Positions 8,811 through 16,161 of a stretch of DNA of 44,820 nucleotides are shown piece by piece. Each line of letters starts with the position of its first letter. Within the stretch, counting starts at the first letter, position 1. This stretch comes from Veillonellaceae bacterium SB90 (GTDB lineage: Bacteria; Bacillota; Negativicutes; Selenomonadales; Selenomonadaceae), in assembly GCA_902364065.1 (NCBI GenBank), contig CABJCJ010000024.1:1-44820 (forward strand), in the 5' to 3' direction. The notes beneath the pieces were generated by a model that was given only the letters and a program-made list of their open reading frames with translations, was not told where the DNA came from and ran no database searches. The translations under genes and the position numbers were made by a program.

Positions 8811-8831
8811 GGCGTCAGCTTAGCTGGCGCC
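8811..8831 (+). other. Intercistronic hairpin without T tract
   Basis: GGCGTCAGC (8811-8819) and GCTGGCGCC (8823-8831) form a 9-bp stem with one G-T pair and a TTA loop in the 100-nt gap between EIIC and the first dehydrogenase. No T run follows, so a processing or mRNA-stabilising element is more likely than a terminator. Confidence 0.6.
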
Positions 8832-8891
8832 TTGCATATTGAAGGGATAAAAGTAGAGGTTTTATCTTGAAAATAAGGAGGCAATGATTTT

Positions 8892-9932
8892 ATGAAAGCT
8901 GGCGTTTTCTACAAAGAAGGAGACATTCGCTTCGATGATTTCGCTGATCCTGTATGCGGCGATGATGATGTCATTATTAAAGTCAAGGCTTGTGGTATCT
9001 GTGGTTCCGATCCTCCGCGTATCCTGAATCTTTGGAAGTATCCGCGTCCGCAGGTTCCTGGCCATGAGTTTGCCGGCACGATTGCGGAAGTTGGCAAGAA
9101 TGTAAAGAACTTTAAGCTCGATGATACGGTCGCAGCTCAGCCGTTGATTCCCTGCCGCAAATGCGAGAATTGCGAAGAAGGCCATTTCTCCATGTGCAAC
9201 GACATGCAGATGCTTGGTGCGGACCTGCCGGGCGGTTTTGCCCAGTATGTGCGTGTTCCGGCTACGAACATCCAGCATGTTGAATGCGAGAATTTGGAAG
9301 AGGCTGCTCTCCTTGAGCCTTGCGCCGTTGCGCTGTATGGTGTTCTCGGCATTCGCCCGGAGATTGGTGATACGGTAGCCATCCTGGGATGCGGCACGAT
9401 TGGACAGCTCGTCCTTCAGTGGTTCCGTCTTGCCGGTGTTCATCGCATCATCGCGGTGGATATCTCGAAGAAAAAGCTCGAAGAAGCCAAAGCTCTCGGT
9501 GCGGATATCTGCATCAATGGCATGGAACAAGATACGGTGGAAGCTGTCCTGGAGGCAACGCATGGCAAGGGCGTAGACATCGCCATGGAAACGGCTGGTT
9601 CGAAGATCACGCAGGAACAGTGCCTGCTGGTCACGAAGAAGCGCGGCCGCATCGGTTATCTCGGCATTGCCCGCTCGGATATCCTGCTGAAGGAGAAATC
9701 CTTTGAGAGCATCTTCCGTCATGAACTGACGCTGCGCGGCTTCTGGAATTCGTACGGCAGCCCGTTCCCGGGACCGGCCTGGATGAAGAGTATCCGTGCC
9801 CTGGAAGATGGCAAGATTAAGTTCAAGCCTTTGATTTCGCATCGTTTCCCGCTGGAAAAGGTAAGCGATGCCTTCAAGATGATCAAAGATCGTAAGGAAG
9901 AATATAACAAGATTTTGTTTGTTATGGACTAA
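8892..9932 (+). CDS. Zinc-dependent polyol-phosphate dehydrogenase, GatD-like
   Basis: 346 aa, medium-chain dehydrogenase. Catalytic zinc ligands are in KACGICGSD and GHEFAG; the structural zinc loop is CRKCENCEEGHFSMC. The Rossmann motif is GCGTIGQLVLQ. It resembles E. coli galactitol-1-phosphate 5-dehydrogenase, including a near match to that protein in GFWNSYGSPFPGPAW. Expected reaction: NAD-dependent oxidation of the polyol phosphate delivered by the PTS. In this gene context a phosphopentitol substrate (arabitol- or xylitol-phosphate) is the better inference. GGAGG lies about 8 nt before the ATG; the next dehydrogenase starts 12 nt after its stop. Confidence 0.88.
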   Translation: MKAGVFYKEGDIRFDDFADPVCGDDDVIIKVKACGICGSDPPRILNLWKYPRPQVPGHEFAGTIAEVGKNVKNFKLDDTVAAQPLIPCRKCENCEEGHFSMCNDMQMLGADLPGGFAQYVRVPATNIQHVECENLEEAALLEPCAVALYGVLGIRPEIGDTVAILGCGTIGQLVLQWFRLAGVHRIIAVDISKKKLEEAKALGADICINGMEQDTVEAVLEATHGKGVDIAMETAGSKITQEQCLLVTKKRGRIGYLGIARSDILLKEKSFESIFRHELTLRGFWNSYGSPFPGPAWMKSIRALEDGKIKFKPLISHRFPLEKVSDAFKMIKDRKEEYNKILFVMD

Positions 9933-9944
9933 GGAGGTTTACTC

Positions 9945-10982
9945 ATGAAAGCACTTGTAAAAATGGAGCCGGGCGCAGGCCATTGGGAAGTTATTGATAA
10001 ACCGGAGCCAGTTCCAGGTGAAGGCCAGGTCAAGATTAAAGTTGAATACATCGGTATCTGCGGCAGTGATCTGCATACGTATGAAGGACATTACAATGTT
10101 AATGCAAAGGGCCTGACGATTGGTCATGAGTTTGCAGGCGTTGTTGCTGAAGTTGGTCCTGGCGTCACGAATGTCAAGGTCGGGGATCGTGTAACGAGTG
10201 AAACGACCTTTACGGTTTGCGGTAAATGCCGTTACTGCAAGGAAGGCCTTTATAACCTTTGCCCGACGCGCAAAGGCCTGGGTACGCAGCAGGATGGTGC
10301 CATGGCGCAGTACGTACTGGCACGTGCCAAGAGCTGCCATATTCTGCCGGAGAATGTGACGACGCGTCAGGCCAGCATCACGGAAGCTGCCTGCTGCGCA
10401 CATCACGGTGTAGCAAAAGCCAAGATTAACCCGGGCGACATCGTCCTGGTACTTGGCCCTGGACCAATCGGCCTTCTGACGGCACAGTGTGTTATGGCCA
10501 AAGGCGGCCGTGTCGTCATGACGGGACTTACGCAGGATGCCGGACGTCTTCAGATTGCCAAAGAGAAATTTGGCGTAGAATATATCGTTGATGTTCAGAA
10601 GGATGATGTCAAAGCACTGGTCAATAAACTGACGGATGGCTATGGTGCCGATGTTTGCTACGACTGCACGGGTGCTGTTCCGTCCATGCAGCTCGGCATG
10701 GATCTCCTGCGCAAACAGGGTCAGTACGTTCAGATTGGCCTCTTTGCAAGAGATGTCGTGGAAGTCGATTTCTCGAAGATCATTCAGAAAGAGCTGGTCG
10801 TTTCCGGCAGCCGCAGCCAGAATACGCATGACTGGGAGCCGACGCTCAAGCTCATGAGTGAGGGCAAGATTAATGCAGACAAGATGATCACGCATGAGGT
10901 CGGCATCGATGAGTGGGATAAAGCATATCACCTGCTCAAGAGCGGTCAGGCAACGAAGATTGTCATGCATCCGATCGGTTGA
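9945..10982 (+). CDS. Second zinc-dependent polyol-phosphate dehydrogenase
   Basis: 345 aa, another medium-chain zinc dehydrogenase, clearly diverged from its neighbour. Catalytic zinc: GICGSDLHTYEG and GHEFAG. Structural zinc: CGKCRYCKEGLYNLC. Rossmann motif GPGPIGLLTAQ. It looks closer to the threonine/sorbitol dehydrogenase branch. Two dehydrogenases in tandem suggest two stereoisomeric polyols feeding one ketopentose phosphate, as I recall for the Listeria monocytogenes pentitol locus; that parallel is from memory. AAGGAGG lies before the ATG. Confidence 0.87.
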   Translation: MKALVKMEPGAGHWEVIDKPEPVPGEGQVKIKVEYIGICGSDLHTYEGHYNVNAKGLTIGHEFAGVVAEVGPGVTNVKVGDRVTSETTFTVCGKCRYCKEGLYNLCPTRKGLGTQQDGAMAQYVLARAKSCHILPENVTTRQASITEAACCAHHGVAKAKINPGDIVLVLGPGPIGLLTAQCVMAKGGRVVMTGLTQDAGRLQIAKEKFGVEYIVDVQKDDVKALVNKLTDGYGADVCYDCTGAVPSMQLGMDLLRKQGQYVQIGLFARDVVEVDFSKIIQKELVVSGSRSQNTHDWEPTLKLMSEGKINADKMITHEVGIDEWDKAYHLLKSGQATKIVMHPIG

Positions 10983-10994
10983 GGAGGCTGTATC

Positions 10995-11453
10995 ATGAAA
11001 CCTGTCATTGTTATGGCATCGGATCATGCCGGCTTCCACATGAAAGAGTTTGTGAAAAAGCAGCTTGAAGATGCCGGTTATACGGTAGAAGATTACGGTA
11101 CGCATAGTGAAGAATCCGTTGATACAGCTCCATACGCTTTTCGCGTCGGTGAAGAGGTCGCAGCGCATCCGGATGAAAAGAAGGGCATCCTGATTTGTGG
11201 AACAGGCCTTGGCATGTCGATTGCTGCCAATAAGGTAAAGGGCGTTCGTGCTCCGCTGGTCCATGATCTTTTCTCAGCCAAGATGACGGTCGAACACAAT
11301 CATGCCAACGTTCTTTGTATGGGAGCCCGTGTCATTGCACCGAATATGGCTTGGGAAATCACGAAAGTCTGGCTGGCAGCGAAACCGTTATGCGGCGGTA
11401 AGTATGAACGCCGTGTCCAGCAGATCACAGATTACGACAATAAGCGAGGCTGA
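10995..11453 (+). CDS. RpiB/LacAB-family sugar-phosphate isomerase
   Basis: 152 aa. Motifs: MASDHAGFHMKE at the N-terminus, the catalytic Cys region LICGTGLGMSIAANK, NHANVLCMGARVI, and KYERRV near the C-terminus. Family members interconvert ribose-5-P and ribulose-5-P, or act on allose-, galactose- or tetrulose-phosphates. The usual VDYPDYA reads VDTAPYA here, so substrate preference may differ from housekeeping RpiB. GAGGAGG is 6 nt or so from the ATG, 12 nt after the dehydrogenase and 3 nt before the next gene. Confidence 0.88.
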   Translation: MKPVIVMASDHAGFHMKEFVKKQLEDAGYTVEDYGTHSEESVDTAPYAFRVGEEVAAHPDEKKGILICGTGLGMSIAANKVKGVRAPLVHDLFSAKMTVEHNHANVLCMGARVIAPNMAWEITKVWLAAKPLCGGKYERRVQQITDYDNKRG

Positions 11454-11456
11454 AGT

Positions 11457-12149
11457 ATGGGCAGAAAAGCAGGATTTTCTGTTGATACTCCCAATCTTTC
11501 GGCGTCGGTATCGTGCATGGATCTCGGTCACATTGCTGATGAGATTGAGTATGTGGAAGCAGCTCCTGTACGGTTCTGGCATTATGACATCGTGGATGGG
11601 AAGTTCAACCGTTGCCTGATCCTTGGCGATCAGCTCTATGGATATCTGGCTGCCCATTCGGACCTGCCCATCGAACTACACATTGCAGCGTATGATCCCT
11701 TGCGGTACGTTGAACTGTTTTCGCGGTTCCGCCTGGATTATGTGGCTGTCCATGCGGAGGCAATGGATGAACCGAATCACGTTTTTGAAAAAATCCGCGA
11801 GTTCGGTGCAGAACCGGTGCTGGCCTATCGCGCCGAGACACCTCCGGGTGCTGATTTTGAAGCGTTGGCTTCGCAGTGTGCATGGATCTTGAAACTCACC
11901 GTGAATCCGGGATTTTCCGGTCAGACGATGCAGGAGTCGGCTTTGAAGCACATCCGTATGATGCGGAAGCGCTTAAAGGCGGCGCATTTGACTCAGCCAA
12001 TCCAAGCCGATGGCAGTGTAAATCTGAAGATGATTCGCAAAATGCACGAAGCAGGAGCAAATTTGTTCACAGGAGGGACTAGCGGCCTCTTCCGCCAAGG
12101 AAAGACGGTTCGTGAAAATGCAGAAGCTCTCTTGTGTGCTGCAGAATGA
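11457..12149 (+). CDS. Divergent ribulose-phosphate 3-epimerase-like protein
   Basis: 230 aa TIM-barrel protein related to Rpe. Likely catalytic residues are kept: Ser in NLSAS, His and Asp in WHYDIVDG, His in [17 protein letters not shown], and Asp in QADGSVN. Differences from true Rpe: MDG is VDG, HLMVENP is HIAAYDP, VDGG is ADGS, and the closing GSAIF is GTSGLF. The last two changes touch the phosphate-binding loops. Because a canonical Rpe is encoded at 14708, this paralogue may act on another ketose phosphate, for example a tetrulose- or hexulose-phosphate. It starts 3 nt after the RpiB-like gene; the ribosome site is the GCGAGG region. Confidence 0.8.
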   Translation: MGRKAGFSVDTPNLSASVSCMDLGHIADEIEYVEAAPVRFWHYDIVDGKFNRCLILGDQLYGYLAAHSDLPIELHIAAYDPLRYVELFSRFRLDYVAVHAEAMDEPNHVFEKIREFGAEPVLAYRAETPPGADFEALASQCAWILKLTVNPGFSGQTMQESALKHIRMMRKRLKAAHLTQPIQADGSVNLKMIRKMHEAGANLFTGGTSGLFRQGKTVRENAEALLCAAE

Positions 12150-12168
12150 AAATGAAGGAGAAGATAGC

Positions 12169-12990
12169 ATGGCAAATGAAGAAGCGATAAAGCGCGCTCG
12201 TCACCTGCGTGCCAATATCGTCCGCATGCTTACAAAAGCGGGCTCAGGGCATCCGGGTGGATCCCTTTCGATTATCGACATCTTGAATGTCCTTTATTTC
12301 GAAGAAATGAACATTGATCCGAAGAATCCGAAAATGGAGGATCGCGATCGCTTTGTTCTCTCCAAAGGACATGCTGCACCGGCACTTTATGCCGTACTGG
12401 CAGAAAAAGGTTATTTCCCGGAAGAAGAACTCTGGAAGCTCAGAAAGACGGGCGCAATCCTCCAGGGGCATCCGGACATGAAGAAGATTCCGGGCGTGGA
12501 TATGTCAACGGGTTCGCTGGGGCAGGGCCTTTCGGCTGCTAACGGCATGGCTATTGCGGCCAAGCTGAATAATAAATCTTACCGTGTTTATGCTGCTGCC
12601 GGTGACGGTGAGATCCAGGAAGGACAGATTTGGGAAGCGGCTATGAGTGCAGCTCATTACAAGCTTGACAATCTGATCCTGTTTGTGGATTGGAATGGAC
12701 TCCAGATCGACGGACCGAATGACGAAGTTATGACGGTGGCTCCGATTGATGCAAAATTCCGTGCTTTCGGCTGGAATGTCATCTCCATCAACGGTCATGA
12801 TTACGATGCTATCCGTGGCGCCATCGCTGCCGCAAAGAGCGTGAAAGGCAAACCGACGGCAATCGTTGCGGCGACGGTCAAAGGTAAGGGTGTATCCTTT
12901 ATGGAGAATCAGGTTGGCTGGCATGGCAAGGCTCCGAATGAAGAGCAGTGCCAGGAGGCTCTCAAGGAACTGGAAGGAGGCGAGGCGTAA
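12169..12990 (+). CDS. Transketolase, N-terminal (TPP-binding) subunit
   Basis: 273 aa, first half of a split transketolase. Motifs: [30 protein letters not shown], and the TPP/metal motif [15 protein letters not shown] ending at WNGLQIDG. It transfers two-carbon units between ketose and aldose phosphates, funnelling pentose phosphates to glycolysis with its partner. AAGGAG (12155-12160) is 8 nt from ATG 12169; the frame is open further upstream, but that would run into the preceding gene. Split transketolases are common in anaerobic Firmicutes. Confidence 0.93.
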   Translation: MANEEAIKRARHLRANIVRMLTKAGSGHPGGSLSIIDILNVLYFEEMNIDPKNPKMEDRDRFVLSKGHAAPALYAVLAEKGYFPEEELWKLRKTGAILQGHPDMKKIPGVDMSTGSLGQGLSAANGMAIAAKLNNKSYRVYAAAGDGEIQEGQIWEAAMSAAHYKLDNLILFVDWNGLQIDGPNDEVMTVAPIDAKFRAFGWNVISINGHDYDAIRGAIAAAKSVKGKPTAIVAATVKGKGVSFMENQVGWHGKAPNEEQCQEALKELEGGEA

Positions 12991-13907
12991 TGGCAACAGC
13001 AACACGCGCAGCTTACGGCAAGTTGCTTGAAACGGAATTGTATCAGAACAAAGATATCGTCGTTTTGGATGCGGATCTTGGCAATGCAACGAAATCGATT
13101 GCCTTCAAGAAGGTTGCGCCGGAACGTTATTTGGATATGGGTATTTCGGAAGCAGATATGATGGGAACGGCAGCAGGTCTGGCGACTTGCGGCAAGATTC
13201 CTATCGCCAGCACGTTCGCAATCTTTGCAGCTGGCCGTGCTTTCGAGCAGATCCGCAACTCCATCTGCTACCCGCGTCTCAACGTCAAGATTGCTGCAAC
13301 GCATGCAGGTCTTACAGTAGGTGAAGATGGCGGCAGCCATCAGGCAATCGAAGATATCTCCCTGATGCGCAGTCTGCCGAATATGACGGTCATCAATCCG
13401 GCGGATGCCAAGGAAGCGGAAGAAGCTATCAAGGCAGCCATCCAGTATTATGGTCCGGTTTATATCCGTCTGGGACGTGCCGCTGTTCCGGATATCCATG
13501 ATGAGCATTATCAGTTCAATTGGGGCAAGGGCGAAGTCCTCTCCGAAGGTGATGATGTTGCTCTCGTGGCAACGGGCATCATGGTTGCTAAAGCGATGGA
13601 AGCTGCTAAAGAATTGGCAAAAGATGGCATTCATGCCCGCGTAATCAATATCCACACGATCAAACCTCTGGATGAGGAGCTGATTATTGAGACGGCCAAG
13701 AAGACGGGCCACATCGTGACGTGCGAAGAACACAGCGTCATTGGCGGTCTGGGTTCTGCCGTGGCAGAAGTGCTGGCAAGGAATTGCCCGACGCATCAGG
13801 ATTTCATTGGCGTTCAGGATGCTTTTGGTCAGTCCGGCAAGCCGGCTGAGCTCCTGGAGAAGTATGGTTTGACGGTGGAAGCAATCGTTAAAGCGGCGAA
13901 AAAATAA
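12990..13907 (+). CDS. Transketolase, C-terminal subunit
   Basis: 305 aa, second half of the split transketolase: pyrimidine-binding domain with the catalytic Glu in DMGISEADM, the STFAIFAAGRAFEQIRN stretch, THAGLTVGEDGGSHQ, then the C-terminal transketolase fold (VTCEEHSVIGGLGS). The ATG overlaps the TAA of the first subunit by one base (TAATG), with GGAGG just upstream, so both are made in step. It is followed by a terminator-like hairpin. Confidence 0.93.
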   Translation: MATATRAAYGKLLETELYQNKDIVVLDADLGNATKSIAFKKVAPERYLDMGISEADMMGTAAGLATCGKIPIASTFAIFAAGRAFEQIRNSICYPRLNVKIAATHAGLTVGEDGGSHQAIEDISLMRSLPNMTVINPADAKEAEEAIKAAIQYYGPVYIRLGRAAVPDIHDEHYQFNWGKGEVLSEGDDVALVATGIMVAKAMEAAKELAKDGIHARVINIHTIKPLDEELIIETAKKTGHIVTCEEHSVIGGLGSAVAEVLARNCPTHQDFIGVQDAFGQSGKPAELLEKYGLTVEAIVKAAKK

Positions 13908-13917
13908 GTGAAGCGGT

Positions 13918-13962
13918 GCCTCTTGTTTTCGTTTGATTGCGAAAGCAAGAGGCATTCTTTTC
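13918..13962 (+). terminator. Terminator or attenuating hairpin after transketolase
   Basis: A 14-nt arm (13918-13931) pairs with 13940-13953 with one G-T pair, around an 8-nt loop. The tail ATTCTTTTCC is only moderately T-rich, so partial read-through into the last two genes is likely. I see no good separate promoter in the 40 nt left. Confidence 0.7.
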
Positions 13963-13993
13963 CTTAGCAATCAGGATGGGGGGATACACGAAC

Positions 13994-14671
13994 ATGAAGT
14001 TAGTGATTGATGATGCGGATATTCCAAAAATTAAACATATCTGGGAATATTATCCTTGTGCTGGTGTTACGACCAATCCTAGTATTTTGGCAAAAGCCGG
14101 CAGACCGCCATTTGAAGTGTTGCGGGAGATCCGCTCAATCATTGGTCAGAAAGCGGAACTCCATGCACAGGTCATTGCCAGCGATGCAGACGGAATGTTG
14201 CGTGATGCGGAGCGCATTCGCAAGGAACTTGGCGAACATACTTTTGTCAAGGTGCCGGCTGTACCGGAAGGCTTCAAAGCCATGAAGGCGATTCACAAGG
14301 CGGGAATTCAGATTACAGCGACAGCTATTTATACGCCGATGCAGGCATATCTGGCCGGTATGGCAGGTGCTTCCTATGCAGCCCCATATATCAATCGCAT
14401 TGACAATATGGGATACGATGGTATTCACGTTGCTTGCGAGATTCAAGATATCTTTATAAAAAATGAAATACCATGCCAGATCCTGGCTGCAAGTTTCAAG
14501 AACAGCCAGCAGGTTCTGGCTCTTTGCAAAGAAGGTATTGGTGCTGCCACGGTTGCTTGTGATGTCATTGAGAGTTTTGTCAAGAACGCGGCAATTGATG
14601 CAGCGGTAAAGGCATTCCAAGATGATTTTGCGGGTCTGGTCGGATCTGCAAAAACGATGGCTTCATGCTGA
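13994..14671 (+). CDS. Fructose-6-phosphate aldolase / small transaldolase family
   Basis: 225 aa, the compact FSA/TalC-type barrel. Motifs: GVTTNPSIL, Schiff-base Lys in TFVKVPAVPEG, TATAIYT and APYINRIDNMG. The residue after the conserved AELHA is Gln (HAQV) and the later APY Tyr is present. In E. coli FsaA these positions (Gln59, Tyr131) are aldolase-type, where transaldolases carry Glu and Phe, so cleavage of fructose-6-P is as likely as transaldolase exchange. Start: ATG 13994 with a G-rich ribosome site; the longer open frame from 13937 runs through the hairpin. Confidence 0.85.
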   Translation: MKLVIDDADIPKIKHIWEYYPCAGVTTNPSILAKAGRPPFEVLREIRSIIGQKAELHAQVIASDADGMLRDAERIRKELGEHTFVKVPAVPEGFKAMKAIHKAGIQITATAIYTPMQAYLAGMAGASYAAPYINRIDNMGYDGIHVACEIQDIFIKNEIPCQILAASFKNSQQVLALCKEGIGAATVACDVIESFVKNAAIDAAVKAFQDDFAGLVGSAKTMASC

Positions 14672-14707
14672 ACATGCCGATAGGAAATAAAGAAAGGGGA
14701 ATTTGAT

Positions 14708-15352
14708 ATGATTAAAGTCGCGCCGTCTATTTTGTCGGCTGATTTTGCTGCATTAGGAGCAGAGGTCCAGAGAGCCGATCAGGCAGGAGCCGATTATATT
14801 CATATTGATGTCATGGATGGGACATTCGTGCCCAATATTACATTGGGATCTCCTGTAGTAAAAGCGCTTCGTAAAGTGACGAAAAAGCCTTTTGATGTTC
14901 ATTTGATGGTTGAACATCCGGAGACTCAGATTGATGCCTTTGCTGATGCTGGCGCGGATCTCATTTCGTTTCATGTTGAAGCGGCAAAACACAGCCATCG
15001 CATTGTACAGCAGATTAAGTCATATGGCATCAAAGCTGCTGCCGTATTGAATCCTGGTACGAGTCTGGCTAGTATCGAGGAAATCCTGGGGGACCTGGAT
15101 ATGGTGCTTCTCATGACGGTTAACCCAGGCTTTGGCGGTCAAAAATTCATTGAGAGTCAGCTGGAGAAGATACATCGCCTTCGTCACACGATTGATGAGA
15201 TGCAATATGATTGCGATATTGAGGTTGATGGCGGGATTAATATAGTAACAGCAGAACAGGTACGAGAGGCTGGAGCTAATGTGTTGGTCGCAGGATCTGC
15301 TATTTATGGTGCAACAGATATGAAAAAAGCGATTGATGGCATTCGTGGATGA
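14708..15352 (+). CDS. rpe: Ribulose-phosphate 3-epimerase
   Basis: 214 aa, canonical length. All family motifs are present: APSILSADFA, HIDVMDGTFVPN, DVHLMVEHPE, TVNPGFGGQKF, EVDGGIN and VAGSAIYGA. It interconverts ribulose-5-P and xylulose-5-P, the step that links RpiB-like and dehydrogenase products to transketolase. AAAGGGG stands 7-8 nt before the ATG. Last gene of the island; codon use looks more AT-rich than the genes to its right. Confidence 0.95.
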   Translation: MIKVAPSILSADFAALGAEVQRADQAGADYIHIDVMDGTFVPNITLGSPVVKALRKVTKKPFDVHLMVEHPETQIDAFADAGADLISFHVEAAKHSHRIVQQIKSYGIKAAAVLNPGTSLASIEEILGDLDMVLLMTVNPGFGGQKFIESQLEKIHRLRHTIDEMQYDCDIEVDGGINIVTAEQVREAGANVLVAGSAIYGATDMKKAIDGIRG

Positions 15353-15425
15353 TATAAATATCGGTATTATTTATTTAAAATGAAAAAATGATAATAAGTA
15401 ATATTTGATACAGAATGAATCGAAA

Positions 15426-15465
15426 AAAATCCTGTTGAATTTTCCAGATTCAGCAGGATTTTTCT
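15426..15465 (+). terminator. Intrinsic terminator ending the sugar-alcohol island
   Basis: A 15-nt arm (15426-15440) pairs with 15448-15462 with one G-T pair around a 7-nt loop, followed by T. It shares AATCCTG/CAGGATT arms with the terminator at 4280. The remaining bases to 15636 hold no structure beyond a weak TATAAT (15598-15603). Confidence 0.88.
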
Positions 15466-15636
15466 ATTGTTGTGACGAAAATGTAATTGTTAAATAGCGA
15501 AAGTTTCCAGGCAAGGATTTCAGTACAGTACAGATAGAGCAGGCGCATTGCAGAAGAAACAGACCAGACAAGTGAGCAAGGTGGATGGTTAGTATCGTAT
15601 AATACTCGGCTAGGTACGGCTGCCAGGAGGTCGGTC

Positions 15637-16059
15637 ATGAAAAAGGTTGGTTTTGATGAACGGTTGGATGACATCATGGTCTGTGCCGCAATCCGCTTGC
15701 AGAAGCGGATGACGATGGCGTCTTCTTTCCGGAGTCTCGTGAGCTATCTGACGCGCGTCGGACTCTGGGAGGATATGGGCGTGCAGAGGATCCAGGGGAT
15801 GAGCCGCACGGAGCTGGAGGATCGTGCGGTCATGGCTCTGGCGAGACGCTTGCGCCGGGCGCGCAAGTCCGGCACGTTGCGTGCGGCACTGCAGCAGCTC
15901 AACATGCAGGAGCTGCTGCAGCCGCGCGCAAAGGAACGCGCGCGCCAGCAGAGGACGCCGGCTGCGCTGCGTCTTATCGTGGGGGAAGCTCCGTATCACG
16001 GGGGCCTGTCCGTCCGGAAAGCGAGGTGTCCCCAAAGAGCCTTGCGCCTCGTCCGCTGA
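15637..16059 (+). CDS. Hypothetical basic protein
   Basis: 140 aa, not recognised. It has a strong ribosome site (AGGAGG 6-7 nt before ATG) and a TATAAT-like box at 15598-15603 without a clear -35. The first 100 residues look helical and charged (SRTELEDRAVMALARRLRRARK), with an Arg-rich C-terminus. No signal peptide, membrane segment or metal motif is seen. Overlapping frames on the other strand have no comparable start signals. It could be a lineage-specific small protein; a spurious frame in GC-rich DNA is not excluded. Confidence 0.5.
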   Translation: MKKVGFDERLDDIMVCAAIRLQKRMTMASSFRSLVSYLTRVGLWEDMGVQRIQGMSRTELEDRAVMALARRLRRARKSGTLRAALQQLNMQELLQPRAKERARQQRTPAALRLIVGEAPYHGGLSVRKARCPQRALRLVR

Positions 16060-16096
16060 GCAGGAAGCGGTGCGAAAACAGCAGGAAACAAAATAA

Positions 16097-16135
16097 ATGC
16101 CGTGCTGGCGATGAAACCGGCACGGCATTTTTTCG
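16097..16135. terminator. Bidirectional hairpin terminator
   Basis: ATGCCGTGC pairs with GCACGGCAT, with T6 on the plus side and a TTTATTTTG tail on the minus side. It sits between the basic orphan (plus) and the flavoprotein gene (minus) and can serve both. Confidence 0.82.
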
Positions 16136-16161
16136 TGACAGATTTTTGGTGGGAAGAGTCT

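Noticed and set aside
6646..10982. Classical galactitol (gat) operon
   Set aside because: Transport and GatD-like proteins fit, but no gatY/gatZ or tagatose-6-P kinase follows; pentose shunt enzymes do.
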